Shown here: positions 1 to 11,900 of the stretch, piece by piece
Layout: each line of letters starts with the position of its first letter
Position numbering within the stretch: position 1 is the first letter of the stretch
DNA from: Taenia hydatigena
Taxonomy: Eukaryota > Platyhelminthes > Cestoda > Cyclophyllidea > Taeniidae
Length of the DNA stretch: 64,000 bases
Direction of reading: 5' to 3'
Assembly (NCBI GenBank): GCA_036345935.2
Contig: JADWOT020000008.1
Coordinates: 1,026,652-1,090,651, forward strand
The notes under the pieces: model-generated
Databases searched by the model: none
The model's input: the letters and a program-made list of their open reading frames with translations, nothing else
What the model was told of the DNA's origin: nothing
Translations under genes and position numbers: made by a program

Positions 1-2348
1 GTTGTTCAACCAATAAGCAGTGTGTCCTAGTGTGAAAAGCGGTGAGTACAGGGGGAGGTAGTACGTCACATGACGAAATCGCACCCAAAATTTAGCTATG
101 CATAAGTAGTAATGTGTGGTTTGAGGGATGATAGGTTGAAAGAATTGCCACTCACTTGGATTTCGACTGCTGTGAAAAAGTTATTTGTTAGTGGTGGTGA
201 GCAGTGCTTTGAGCAATGGTCGCTGGTAGGTGGGAGGGTGGAAATGTATCTATGACCCACTTGTTATGCAGTCAATTGCGGCTGGCTAATAGATAAGAGA
301 ATTTGTGTTTCAAAAGAGCTTGAACACTTCATAAAACGAAGCATTTGATATAGTTAAGTTAGGACGAGGGGTGAGGTAAAAGGAAAAGTTGGCTCAAGCG
401 TGCTCTGGGGCTTTTCCATAAAATCGGATCAACCGGTTAATTCATACCACTAATCTGTTCTCACATCAGAAGGCGTCATGGATATCGCTGCGACACAAAT
501 TATCTGACTGCTATTTTACACCTCGATCAGTGTGCTGTAATGTCTGCAACGCAATGATTACAGTAAACACAGTGCTTATGCCAAAAGTGGCAAGTTATCG
601 GTGATATGTTCAAATGCATGATGAGTCGTCGTTTGACTGGCTTGCTTGCAAGTGGGCCAGCTGGCAGTGGAGTTATCTAGCCTCACCACCGAATGCGTTT
701 TGTATGCGTAGAAAGGTCACGGGATTAATCGTTCATCATGGCAACAGAAGTTATTTGAATCAATCTTGACGACCGAGACATTCATTTGCTATTTAGGAGT
801 TCTCTAGTTTAGGATTTCAGACGACTAAACCAACCACTCTTGCAGCGCTGTCGAGAACCGAAGCTTTCATTAAAGGAAGGGTTCTTTCTACCAACGTGGT
901 TTATGGGTCGCAAATCGAATTTAATTTATTCAATTTTCACCTCAGTTTCACCTTTCTTACGATCAGCCAGACTATGGTTAATTCAAACTTGCTGCCGGAT
1001 CTTAGAATCTATTTGACTTTAATGGAGGGGTAGCATGGGCGAGGCCTCTTCTAAGGGTTCTCTTCAATCCATCTAGTCACGATAATTCAGACATTTCCGA
1101 CTAATGGTTTGAACAATTTTATTTCTTGATGAGAAGTATTTCTTTGTATTGAAGTGCACCTCGTAGCCATAAGTGGCTACAAAATTTTTTCCCTGTCGGC
1201 TGGTTAGTTTGCTCGTCCTATTGCTGTTCCTTTCAAAATGCATTGCTATTTAGAATGATGCTACTTAATTAACATTAGTAACACTTATATTTTAGTATGC
1301 CGGGATTTGATTGAGTTTAGTGACTGATAGTCGCGGTCTGCATCCGCTTCGAATGCCTTCTTCTCACAACCAAGTAGAGTTTAACTTGGTGAGAACACGA
1401 ATGAGGAATTCACATTCACACAAAGAAGGCTTGATCGTCGAATTGTGCGTGGACCATATTGCACACTGTGTAAAATTTCTATGAGGTGTGCGCACCGCAT
1501 GAGCTTGCGATTGACTCCGCCATTGTCCCCGTTTGTAAAAATTCTTAGTGATTCATTCATGCTAGTATTGAGAGCAAAAATGTATGTGTCAAGCACAAAA
1601 TTGGACTTTCAGTAACATGCTTTAGCCATTGTAGTACAGGCGAGGTCAATAAAGAACTGGTTGCTGCTAATGCAACTGCAGCAATCGCTAGATGGCTGCT
1701 TCTCCATCTCCTTTAGCCACAATGCCTTTCATAAGACTCGCTAATACCCGCCTACTTGAAAAGCGCTTGTGTCAAATGTACCATGCACTCTGCCCACCAT
1801 GACGTGAATCACCTTCAGACACTAGCATTCAAACTGTTATTTCAATTCTAAGTTAACATTTCCAACGAACCCATTTAACCTAAAGTCCAATCACACATGC
1901 ACCAAAAAGTCAAGGGACATTCAAACTTGCCACTTTTTGTGCTAATGTGTCGCGATAGTGGCAATACGATAGCGAAATGCCATGCACGCCTGGGTTGTAC
2001 AGACCGCATTATGCGTGGTAGAGTTATTAGAAGATGCCATGGTAAAGTCGCTCACAGGATATTGGCAAAAATTGAACCATCTCGATTTGCTTAAATGTTT
2101 GCCTATGCTGCTCTTTTGCCTTGGGAAAACTTATTTGGAGATTAGGATTATGTCTCACCGTAGACATTCACGTGAGTTATTGCGCAGATTGCCGCACCTT
2201 AACCATCTACATCCAGCATGCTCAATCCGGTAGCAATGGTTCTGAGATACTATACTGTAAACACTTTAGCAATGTCTTGATCATAGTCCTTAAAAGTGCG
2301 TGCCAATTCTTCTTTTAAATGGATCACGAAAACAAGAAGAATGGTCCA

Positions 2349-2630
2349 CTACAAGAGTAATTGATTTCGGTCAATCCAATTAAACGGATGCCAATAAGCA
2401 TTAAAAAATAGAGCAGTCAACAAATACAGCACACACGTGCTAATTGAAGACCACTTAACGCCTGATATAAGCAGTGGGAGCAGCAAAATAGATGAATATT
2501 CAGGATCCACACAAATAGGTGATCCACGTAAGGAATGGCCCACCAACCACCTGTGGTAGCGATCCTCGAACCGAAGAACATCCACGTCCCTGTCGAAAGA
2601 AACGCGACGATTAACGATATTTTTGTACAA
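2349..2630 (-). pseudogene. Unit A exon-like segment, copy in A1
   Basis: A 93-codon minus-strand open frame, rich in hydrophobic residues, overlapping the A1 counterpart of the exon-like block at 8473-8589. The best cross-copy peptide is in a different frame from this ORF: TGGWWAIPYVDHLFVWIL here, TGDELTLYYIDYTFVWIQ in A2, TGDEWTISYLDQ-stop-LVWIL in A3. The open frame is therefore probably incidental and the homologous block (about 2470-2560) is a decayed exon. Function unknown. Confidence 0.2.
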
Positions 2631-2733
2631 GGTGACGTTCTCCGATAATCTTACAGACAGAATAGGCAGATTTATGCTTAGTCAGACAGTGGTGTAGACT
2701 GCACGTTGACGTCTCGATCGTTGGAAAGTTCCA

Positions 2734-3003
2734 CTACCTCGGCTTGGGTTTGCTCAAATCGCGCCTGCTGAAGATGCATAGGGCGCAATTTTTGCTCATT
2801 GATAAAAAAAGCAAACTAAAATATACCCTTTTAATGGTTATCACTACCGTTCCGCTTTCACTAAGCAAAAATGGTACCGGAAAAATTCGATAATACAAAT
2901 GCTGTCGAGTAATTGCCAAGAAATGAGAAACATTATGGCCAGCAAAGTCCTCCTGTGAAAAACAAATACTCAACTCGAAGAGACACAAAATGCACCAAAA
3001 CAA
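2734..3003 (-). pseudogene. Open frame within unit A conserved between copies
   Basis: An 89-codon open frame on the minus strand. Its product is not recognised. The C-terminal part, containing CIFSRRDLSKPKPR before the stop, aligns without gaps to the inverted copy A2 (8190-8293, plus strand), where the same place reads CSFSRRDSNKLKSK before a stop. The upstream part (FAG..., FLAITR.HL.Y) aligns with a minus-strand frame in A3 near 58480-58540 (FAGYYLSQFLAITRLHLHY). Frame-preserving similarity across three diverged copies suggests an ancestral coding segment. In A3 the downstream part has a shifted frame with a stop, so at least that copy is dead. No start context, intron edges or domain could be assigned. 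Confidence 0.3.
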
Positions 3004-4509
3004 CTACTGATTATCAGCTCATTAGTACTTGAAAAAGCATGGAGTAATAGGAAAACTAAGTTTCATACTAAGCTTATTCAGCAATGTCTCCGGACTAACC
3101 AGGTTAAACAGCAAAACAAACGCATTCACGTCCACATTAATGGGTATAAATCCAGCAAAAAGAACATGGAAGGTGGAAGATGTTGTAATTTTGGGAATTA
3201 GAAGTCACACGGCCAAAATACGGGGATAATAGTGTGCATAAGGAAGAAAATCAATAGGTAATGCAATAAATAAAAATAAATTACTAGTAAATAAAAAAGA
3301 AAAACGAGCCATGTAAAAAAGGCAACATCGGCGCTGGCGTGCCTAGTAGGTGTTACGCTTCAATTTGCACTGGCATGTGCGCCTGCCACGATGACTAATA
3401 AGGGAGGACTATGAAGGATGCGTGATGGCGGATAGTCAATGGAATGGTGTGGAGATGGGTCCTGATGAGTGAGTGGACAGGTGGATGATAGGCGGATAAG
3501 AGTAAAAATGATACCTTTAAAAGCACTAATGTTTCTATTTGTTCTTTTTATATAGCACAGGCACAATCAAAAACCTAGAACTGTCTCTTGATTTGAGATG
3601 ACGTTGGTTTTAGTTGTTGCGAGCTCGTTCAATGTCGAGCAGACGGGCACAAATGTCGCACTTTCTCTAACCCTCAGGCTCTTTGAGACCATTCTCTTCT
3701 CCACAGTGACCGTCAATTCTGCCCTGCAACCAGATTTAGCATTGCGTGGAAAATACATGATTTTGATTCCGGAGAGTGTGTCTAGGTTATAAGAAGAGCA
3801 ACCGTCGTTACAATGCTTCAAAAACTAAGCGACTATTGAATGGTACTGAATTTAGTAATTCATTGGACTCGCAGTTGAGGGTCGTGGTCCCACGCGAGTC
3901 AAACGGCATCTGCTGGCGCTGCTGCAAGTGACAATGCAGCTATTTTTAATGGTTTCCAATTCACTGGAAGTGTATCCGAGTTCTGAGACACTTATGATTT
4001 CGTAGTCGCAATAATGCATATTTTGAACTCCCAACATTTTCACATCGTAGGTAATATTTACTCAGTTTCAAGCCAAATCTCCGATTTAAGGTGGAGTTCA
4101 AGACCACGCTCTGATCCATTCGCTTTAGTTCACAGCAGATCTTATGACAAAAGGTGTTATCTTTACTTGCATCCCTCAGTGTGCTAATAGCGCAAAAATT
4201 CCCCATTCGCTCTGAACAACACTTTGTCCAAAATCTTATCCAGGCAAGTTTGCTTGAATCACACAAAAAAGCTTTAAGCGGTTTATTAATCCTTCAGTTC
4301 TCAATGGTTTGCATTATGCACTTAAGAGGATATGCATTTCTTCACAAACTATATCACTATTTATGAGGGTGATTAATGATTCACATGAATTTCCTTCATT
4401 GTACTACTTTGCACACAATGCATTGAAAGCGTTCCTCGTCTCGAGTTACTCATGTGAAGACTGAATATTAGCCTGGAGAAGTAAGCACAGCCAAAATGCG
4501 CCTAGTTCT

Positions 4510-5260
4510 ACAAGAGATTCACAATTCTTTAAAGGAGGAACCCGATTCTTGTTATCTGAAGATCTGATTGGTCGGAAGCATGTTATTTACTGTTCAACCA
4601 ACCAACCCCGCCGTGTACTTAGCATTGGAGAATATTGTTGCCTGGACGGCTTCCATATTGATAGTCCCACAAGTGCAGGCATCCATGTCATCGATGCTAG
4701 TAAGCAGCGTCTTACCGTCTTCTTCCATCTTAATTACGATGTGCTTCACACTTATTTATTTAGCATCACCTGTCATCTTATTTGTTAGCTTTGTCTTAGC
4801 GGAAAAGGACATTTTTTAATGCGTTATTAATACACGAAGCTTCATGTGCTGCTTTAATCCACTTACTGTGACATTTGGCTTCAAATACAAAGCTTAATTG
4901 ATCTCCCTTGGCAGTAATATTGGTAAATTAAGATCAAAGAGATTCATTTTTACAATCAACTTGATGACCCTGGATAGCAATTTTAGTCCTGTTTGTGCAA
5001 ATGATAGGATAAAAGGAGGGATCACTTCCAAAGGGCCTCAGATAAAGTAGGGACCAACAAAAATCTTAGCAGTGACCCAAGAAATTTAAAACGCGTTTAT
5101 CAGATAACCTACCAAGTACAAATTAGGGCTCGGGTCCAACAAAAATTTAAATCAGAAAAATTACGTACCCTAAGTCAAAATCATGCCACAGAACCCCTGG
5201 ACCCTGTAGTTACTTTCATTTAATGAATAACCACAATTGTAATTATGTGCGTTTGGTCTA
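4510..5260. other. Left half of the A1/A2 spacer; one hydrophobic open frame
   Basis: No copy of this stretch was found elsewhere in the window. It holds two overlapping plus-strand frames at 4549-4788 and 4568-4819. The second (83 codons) is strongly hydrophobic in its last two thirds (for example SILITMCFTLIYLASP) and would give membrane segments. Neither has second-copy support or clear splice edges, so I do not call a gene. Confidence 0.3.
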
Positions 5261-6110
5261 TCTTCGAGCTTAAGTGGAGTTCCGGCTGGTTAGCTGATAA
5301 GGCCTTGGTTCCATCAAGGCACAGATTGCTATGTGAACCCTATCCAGAAGGCCGTCTTTAGCGGCAGCCTTGACGACGCTCTCGCTGATGTAGCCAAAAT
5401 AGGCCATCTTGACTAACGCTGACTTTTATTGGCCTTACGATTCCACCACCTTGCTACTCGAAAACTACCCATATCCAACAGAATTGGGTATGGACTGCTA
5501 CGCTTTAATCTGTCAATCATTGCCACGCTCTGTCCTTCTAATGGAATATTCCTCAACATACCGTGACCCTAAATTGTCAATGCTCTACCTTGCAAATACG
5601 ATGTGTTCAGCAGGTTCACAAATTTCGACGATGTCCCCCTTAGCCATATTCATTTGCAATATCAGCCGATTGTCTTGAAACTTAACGACTGTTTACCCGA
5701 CGGACATGAGCCGATTACGGAAGGAGTGGAACTATGTACAATAACATTTGTTTTCAAAGTGGCCCGACTCTCATGCACAATAAGGTAAACGGAAACGAAT
5801 TCGTTACGCAACAAAAGGTCGTTGATGATTCAAGGCACCCGTAGGCCAATCTGCAACAGCTTTCAATTTAGTGATGCGTTATCGGCATATTTATGGAACA
5901 ATCAACTGAAATCATTTTTCACTCACGCATCCATGTGATCGATCGCAGTCCAACCCGCTGTGGGTCAAGTGGATCAGGCATGACCACCATCCTGCAGTTA
6001 TCACCTTTGAAGGGTAGCATGGTGGTTAAATGAGGTCGGTCTGATCTATCTCCAACCCACGGGCAGTGTCTGTGACCAGTCACATGAGCCACCATGTTTA
6101 AATTAAGTCA
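5260..6110 (+). repeat. Dispersed unit B, copy B1
   Basis: About 850 bp matching 37440-38520 in the same orientation. The central part (5480-5790) is clearly alike, with long identical runs around 5500-5580 and 5635-5700. B2 has about 140 bp extra near 38220-38360. B1 lies in the spacer of the inverted pair A1/A2, while B2 lies just beyond unit C2, so the units have been shuffled relative to each other. Confidence 0.8.
5603..5786 (+). pseudogene. Exon-like coding segment in unit B (open copy)
   Basis: An open frame ending exactly at a good splice donor (AATAAG|GTAAAC, GT at 5785). The peptide contains DDVPLSHIHLQYQPIVLKL and, further on, DGHEPITEGVELCTITFVFK, alternating polar and hydrophobic residues as in beta strands. 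The B2 copy (37859-38016) keeps the same frame without indels (DDVPLSHIHLQYQPIV) and the same donor, but has a TAG at 37997-37999. Conservation of both frame and donor indicates an ancestral internal exon. I do not recognise the family. B1 may be a surviving exon, but flanking frames in B1 carry stops, so I call it a decayed copy. Confidence 0.4.
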
Positions 6111-6650
6111 TTATCCTCAAGTCCTATTCACGCTGATGGAGTTACTGAGTGGTCTCTTGTTCGTATGCTGTTTTGAACACAATGCATCTTTTGATGGCAT
6201 TTGATCCCACGCACCCATTGGGCCATAGTTCGAGATACACTTGATGACTTAGACCCAATTACTGATGGCGCGGATTGCGCGACTAACTAGACCCAATCAT
6301 CCAGTGATTTATTAACACGAACAACACTAATCACTATGTTAGGTTCTTCCTAGACTGGCGCTCGAGTCATTTGATATCAAAAAGAACGAACCGGCAATTG
6401 GTTATTTTTGTAATCGTCTGAAAGCTTACCAAAAGTTGTATGCTTATAATTTTTATCCTGTTCACAAATGATTTGCTCCTTAATTACTCGACTTATTTAG
6501 CAGGAAAATAGGAAATGAAAGACCCAAAGCACTCTACATTTCGTGAACAAAATTAGACAAGTGCGCAATGGTAAAAGCTAGCAAAGAATCAGGGACTATG
6601 TCCGTGGCAGCCTCAGATCTTGGGGTGCATGTTTTAAACGCTAGCCTTTC
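6110..6650. other. Right half of the A1/A2 spacer; nothing recognised
   Basis: No open frame of note, no RNA gene and no copy elsewhere in the window was seen. Confidence 0.3.
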
Positions 6651-8930
6651 GGCTGAGCCAAGCCCTCCAGGCTAATATCCAGTCTTCACATAAGTGACTC
6701 GAGACGAGGAACGCTTTTAATGCGTTGTATGCAAGGTAGTACAATGAACAAAATTCACACCAATCATTAATCGCTCTTACGAATAATGATACAGCTTCAA
6801 AAGAAATGCATATTTTCGTAAGTGCTTAATGCAAACCATCGAGAACTGAAAGTTAATAAACTGCATAAAGCTTTTCCTGTGTGAATCAAGCAAAATTGCC
6901 TCCATGGAATTTTAAATAAAGTGTTGTCGTTCAAAGGAATAGCGGAATGGTTGTGCTATTACTAGAAATAAACAGCAGATGTCGAGTCTTGGAGGTATTT
7001 TGGGGGATGCAAATCAAAATAGCACACTTTATGCCCTAAGATCTGCCATGAACCAATTCCACTGGGCCAGAGCGTGGTCCTATATCCAATAATAAATCGG
7101 CTTTGTGGCTTTAAGCCGAATAAATGTTGTCTGCAATGAGATGATCGGATGTTGACGGTTCATAATTTGCATAATTGCAACTACAAATTTTATGAGTGTT
7201 CCAGAACTCGGATGCGCTTTTAGTAAATTAGAGAACCGTTAAACTTGATGTATTGTCATTTGCGATAGTATCCGCAGATGCCGTTTGACTCGCGTGGGAC
7301 CACGACTTCTACCTGCGTGTCCTATGAATTGCTTGATTCAATACCTAGTCAATAATTGCATAATGCTTGCAACATCATAGCGACAGATTTTCGTTTTACA
7401 GCTTAGGTGCCCTTCTCCAAAATCAAAGCCATTTACTTTTCACACAGTGTTAAATCTAGTTGTGAGGCGAAATTGACAGTCAATGAGCAGAAAAGAATGG
7501 CTCTAGAGAAATCGGGAATATAGAGCACGCCAACTCAAAGCAAGCAACAGCTCTAGATATCCGACCATGCCTGTGCTTTTATGAAAATAAGCAAATAGAA
7601 GCATTAGTGCTTGTGATTGTTTCCTTTCTTCTCTTATCCGCCTACCAGCCATTCATCCACACACCATTTCATTCACTATCCGCCATCCAGCATCCTCCAC
7701 CGCCCTCTCCTCTTCGTCATCGGGGCAGGTGCACATGCCAGTACAAATAAACGCGTAGCGCCTACCGAGCATGAAGGTGACTAATGATGACACACAGTGG
7801 AATGGAAATCCGGATGCCGTGCAGCAAAGGAATGTGGTTACGATGGTCTAAGTTGGAATGGATTGAAGTGCAGTGCAGGACGGGAAGGGTGGGAAGAAGT
7901 GGTAAGCGATTAAAAAGAGGGAAAGAGGGCCTGCACACCAGTGACCCAGCCTGACGTAGCTTATCTTAGGTGATCCGGCGAGAACCGGTGATCGATAGCA
8001 ATGGTGGTACCTTACATTTTCCAACTTATCCTTCCCATCACCCACCTCCACTACCTTAGTCTCTCCTTTTACTTGCTGCGCGTGGTCGATATCACTTTTA
8101 TCGGCTCTTGACAACTACTCGGCGGCATTCGAATTTTCCTTATTTTTACGGTATTAATTTTGCCTATTGGACTCAAACGCGTTTTCGGTGCCCTTTAAAT
8201 AAGTACCTCAGTTTGCTTTTCTTCATCACTGAACTTAATTACGTCCAATGCAGCTTCAGCAGACGCGATTCAAACAAACTCAAATCGAAGTAGTGAAGCT
8301 TATTCTAAGATTGGGACGTCGAAGCGCAGCCTACGCCACTGCCAGAATAAGTATTAATCTGCCCTTCGGCTGGCAAATTTTTGGAAGAACGTCTCCTTAA
8401 TGGAGAATGTTTCTGTAGGTTGCATTTGCTCCAACAGGTACATGGATGCTTGCCCACCTAAAGGTTACTAACACAGGTGATGAATTGACCCTTTACTACA
8501 TTGATTACACCTTCGTGTGGATCCAGAACAATCGTCTACGCTACTGCTTCCGCTACTTCTACGAGGTGACAGCCCCAATTTTCGCTTAATGATATCCATT
8601 AATGCCATTAACTGAAATCCCTTGCACTCGTAACAAACCATTCCACTTGTTATTGAGTTCCGTTTAAAAGAATAATTGACGTGCGTCCGCCCGCTGCATT
8701 TTGCTTTAGTTTAGTTGAAAAAGGTATTATACGGCAGAACTTAATGCGTACATGTAGAATTTATACGAAACATGATTAAGACTTTGCTAAGGTGTTTAAT
8801 TCACAATATTCTGGACTACCATTGCCAAATTGAGCACGCTGAGGGCTACTAGGCAAGGCACGGCAATCTGCGCATAAACTCGCGTAAATACCCATGGTGA
8901 AGCCTAATTCTTACCAACCCGCACGGCTAA
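6650..8930 (-). repeat. Dispersed unit A, copy A2 (inverted)
   Basis: Reverse-orientation copy of A1. Matching blocks include 6680-6840 with 4150-4500, 7040-7080 with 4100-4150, 7270-7310 with 3870-3915, 7400-7500 with 3650-3800, 7600-7770 with 3340-3540, 8190-8330 with 2660-2790, 8430-8570 with 2460-2580 and 8780-8920 with 2140-2290. The 7790-8110 part is missing from A1 but matches 59200-59420 in A3, inverted. Weaker similarity may continue to about 9060. With A1 it forms a large inverted duplication with arms of more than 2 kb and a 2.1 kb spacer. Confidence 0.8.
8473..8589 (+). pseudogene. Exon-like coding segment in unit A (open copy)
   Basis: A short plus-strand frame encoding TGDELTLYYIDYTFVWIQ followed by NNRLRYCFRYFYE. 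It is preceded by an acceptor-like CTAACACAG (AG ending at 8476) and followed by a possible donor (TACGAG|GTGACA, GT at 8566). Homologous blocks in A1 (2470-2560, minus) and A3 (58090-58180, minus) align over the same region; A3 has a stop. The aromatic-rich peptide is not recognised. It is either a surviving exon or the best-preserved relic of one. Confidence 0.3.
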
Positions 8931-11900
8931 AATCCGCCCCACACCATGCAAATTTAGCACGGAACTACTCAGACTAAGGAGAACAGAAGTTTAACGAGAG
9001 AATGGTCACAAGACAAAGGTCTCGTCAGCGTCTTCAGATAGTAAGATTTTGTAAGTTGCCCATGCATAATGAAATTGCGTTTTAGCAGGTACGCTTCAGA
9101 CAAAATGGATTGAAATGCAGTAAGGCATCATCATTCAGGAGGGCTGGACAAGGTAACCACACCCAAGACGTGTGTGCGTTAATGTCAATGTCAAGCCGGT
9201 CACCGCGCCTCATCGACGGCGTTAAAGTGAATTTACAGCAATCATTGGTCGCCATATTGCCAATGAAGAAAATATATGCTACAGATCCGACTGCTGTTTT
9301 CAATTGCATTGAAATCATCTCATCCGACATCTCCTTTATCTTAGTTGAAGTCTTTTACGAGGAAATGCCTCGACCGCATTAGATCCAGATTTTCTAAAGT
9401 GAGCGCGTAATTATTGCGTAGCGCTGCACTGATGGGAGATAGCAACAAGAAGAATATTGTCTTGTGATGCATTTTGCGAATTAATGCGTCGAAATTTTGG
9501 CGGCCTGGATGCGCATTAGACGAAATATTGTTTTATTGCATAACCAAGACTTTTACTGCTTTAAAAACGGTGATATCGCAAATGCGAAAGCACGTTTCAA
9601 CCAATGGGAAGGGGACATACGCCCTGCTTTTGGTAAGCCGTTAAATGCCTTTCCTTCTGCAAGCTTTGTGTTTCGTAGCAAAAGCAATTAAGCAAACAAC
9701 ATTAAATCCTAACAGAGCTTGGTTTCTTACATAGGTTGATAAAATGTTTCCCTTGAGTTTACGCATCAACTGTTGTGGGTCCCAAATCATCACATTGTCC
9801 ATTCATTGAATTTGTATGGTAGATAACGGAGTTATTATTATCGAAAGTCCAGATACGAATCCTATGGTCTAATTCTTCGTCAATAAGTTCTTAATTTACC
9901 AATGAGCTTCGTTAGACATCCATAAAATTATCTGATCGCCACCACAGGCCCTCCATTACTCTGTGGAACAGTGATTTCGGTAGCCCTTAAGGCAAGAATG
10001 AAATAGTTTAGCTAAATCGAGTTGTTTAACCTGGTTGTTTGTTATTCTTTGATCAAACCTGATTTCGCAATTTTAGGTAACCACCGGGCTGCATCTGCGA
10101 AGATGTGGTCAAACGAGGTAGCGAAGATGGTCACATTTCGTGAATGCAAGGTTAATTATTTGATGGATAAATGAATGTATTTGAGAGGATCTAATGAGTG
10201 TCTTGATGTAATTGTGACAGTGTGGGAGACAAATGATTGAATGGATGAATTCGTCATGGCTGTAGCGAGGAAGTGGCTTTGCGATAGATAAAAAAAGCGG
10301 AAGTAATGCTGGGCGTAAGAATGATTTAGGACCAGGCTTGTCAGGCCAATAATATAGGATATGCTAGAATACAGTCGACATCTTCTTCTGCTGGGAGAAA
10401 TTACGCGTTGGGGGTCATTTCGAACCTCACCTATCGTCTAACAGACCGTCTCACCTCGAAACTGAAATGCATGCATATGAAAGAATTGTATCCCGTGTGT
10501 CGATTTTAGTTTATAGGTGGGTCCCTAACCCTTTGCGTCCACTAAATAAAAATGTCACGTCCAATTTTGTAATTTTTCCCTATTTTCGCACACTGAATCA
10601 GTCAATGGAAGCTATTTTAAAGCAAGCTTGCGTACTGCTTTTTAGTTCTTTATTCAGGCAAGATTAATCATTAGACACACGAATCAATTTTACCAGTCAA
10701 AAGGTTTGCGAATGTTGGGGAGTTCTGGCAAAGTCGTCAACACAAGTGAGTCATTTGAATAAAAAACACCTAAATGCGTGAGGATTTGGAACCGTGATGT
10801 AAAAGGCTGCTTAATCTTTCCTCGGGCAAATGCAAAGCATGGCCGAGGCTGCCAGAATGGTAGACAGCTTTTTTTACTTCACCGCACTTAAATGTAAGTG
10901 AACTATTTGTTGGAGGATGAACATCAACTTTACACTGTTATAAATGCCTCAAACTCGGTCCAAAATTGTGCGCCTTGGTAACGATTTCGACCGTTCCTCC
11001 TAAAAAAATAATCTGTCATTGAAATTAGGTGCTATGCGCAAAGGGTATAAGTGTCAAGCATACCTTCTGAAGACACACAACAGATGCAGGTGCATTAAGC
11101 AGTGGAAAGTAAGAAGAGCACAAACTGATCATGACTACCTTTTCCATATTGTTGTGTGTTAACTGCACTCAAATCATTCTCTCACATTTGGGACCAAATT
11201 TGACTAATAGGAGAGGTGAGTTAGAAGGCCATAGGTTGAATGGTTTCCCTCAGGGAGTTAGCTGCGAAACTGAGTTAACTTGTAGATGCCCTTTTGGTTT
11301 CTAAGCCAACCAATTAGTGAATGTGGTGTATAAAATGCACTCACTTCAAAGGATTGCTTCAGATAGAATAAGGAAAGGCTTAGTGTTGTTGGCAGTGACA
11401 TACCTTAGCCAATATATCTAGTCACGCTACTCATCAGCAAGGAACTTGATATTGATGTAAGCCTATTTTTGGGGCTGCGCGACTCATTATCAAGGCATCA
11501 ATATTACAATCTAAGACTACCGAAGTCCATTTTAGTGCATCCCATCCCACAGGGTGACTCTGAATAAAAATAATGCTAGGTAGGTTAATATCCAATGCAA
11601 CGCAGTGATGCGACTTGTGAACCTTGGTTGTTTGATCCTCCTTGATCAGCTTTATTCCTTGCCACGGCTGTAGTAGTTTGCCTTGATAGCATTCTCTCAC
11701 CTTTTCTTCACCTTCTGCCAAGCGTAGTGTTAAGTGTTGCTGAGAAGATGCGATGCATATAGCAGCACATCGCCTCAAGCCCGCATGGTGATAGAAGTAG
11801 CATGAGGTAATGCCTCACTTTCGAGTACTAAACCACTGGCAGATTAGTGGGCAATGAGCAGTGGCCGTTCACGCCCCTCGTGGATTGAAAGCAGCCAGTG

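Larger units (their letters stand above)
60..4510 (+). repeat. Dispersed unit A, copy A1
   Basis: First of three copies of a long unit. Blocks at 150-300, 360-480, 540-800, 1320-1400, 1480-1640, 1860-2330, 2330-3010 and 3340-3500 reappear in the same order and orientation at 55.8-59.6 kb (A3). Blocks from about 2000 to 4510 reappear inverted at 6650-8930 (A2). Similarity by eye is moderate, with many substitutions and indels, so the copies are old. Compared with A2 and A3, A1 lacks about 350 bp near 3300-3340. No terminal repeats, target-site duplications or transposon enzyme were found; the unit may begin before the window. Some stretches keep an open frame across copies (see 2734-3003 and 8473-8589), so the unit could derive from a duplicated gene region. 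Confidence 0.8.
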
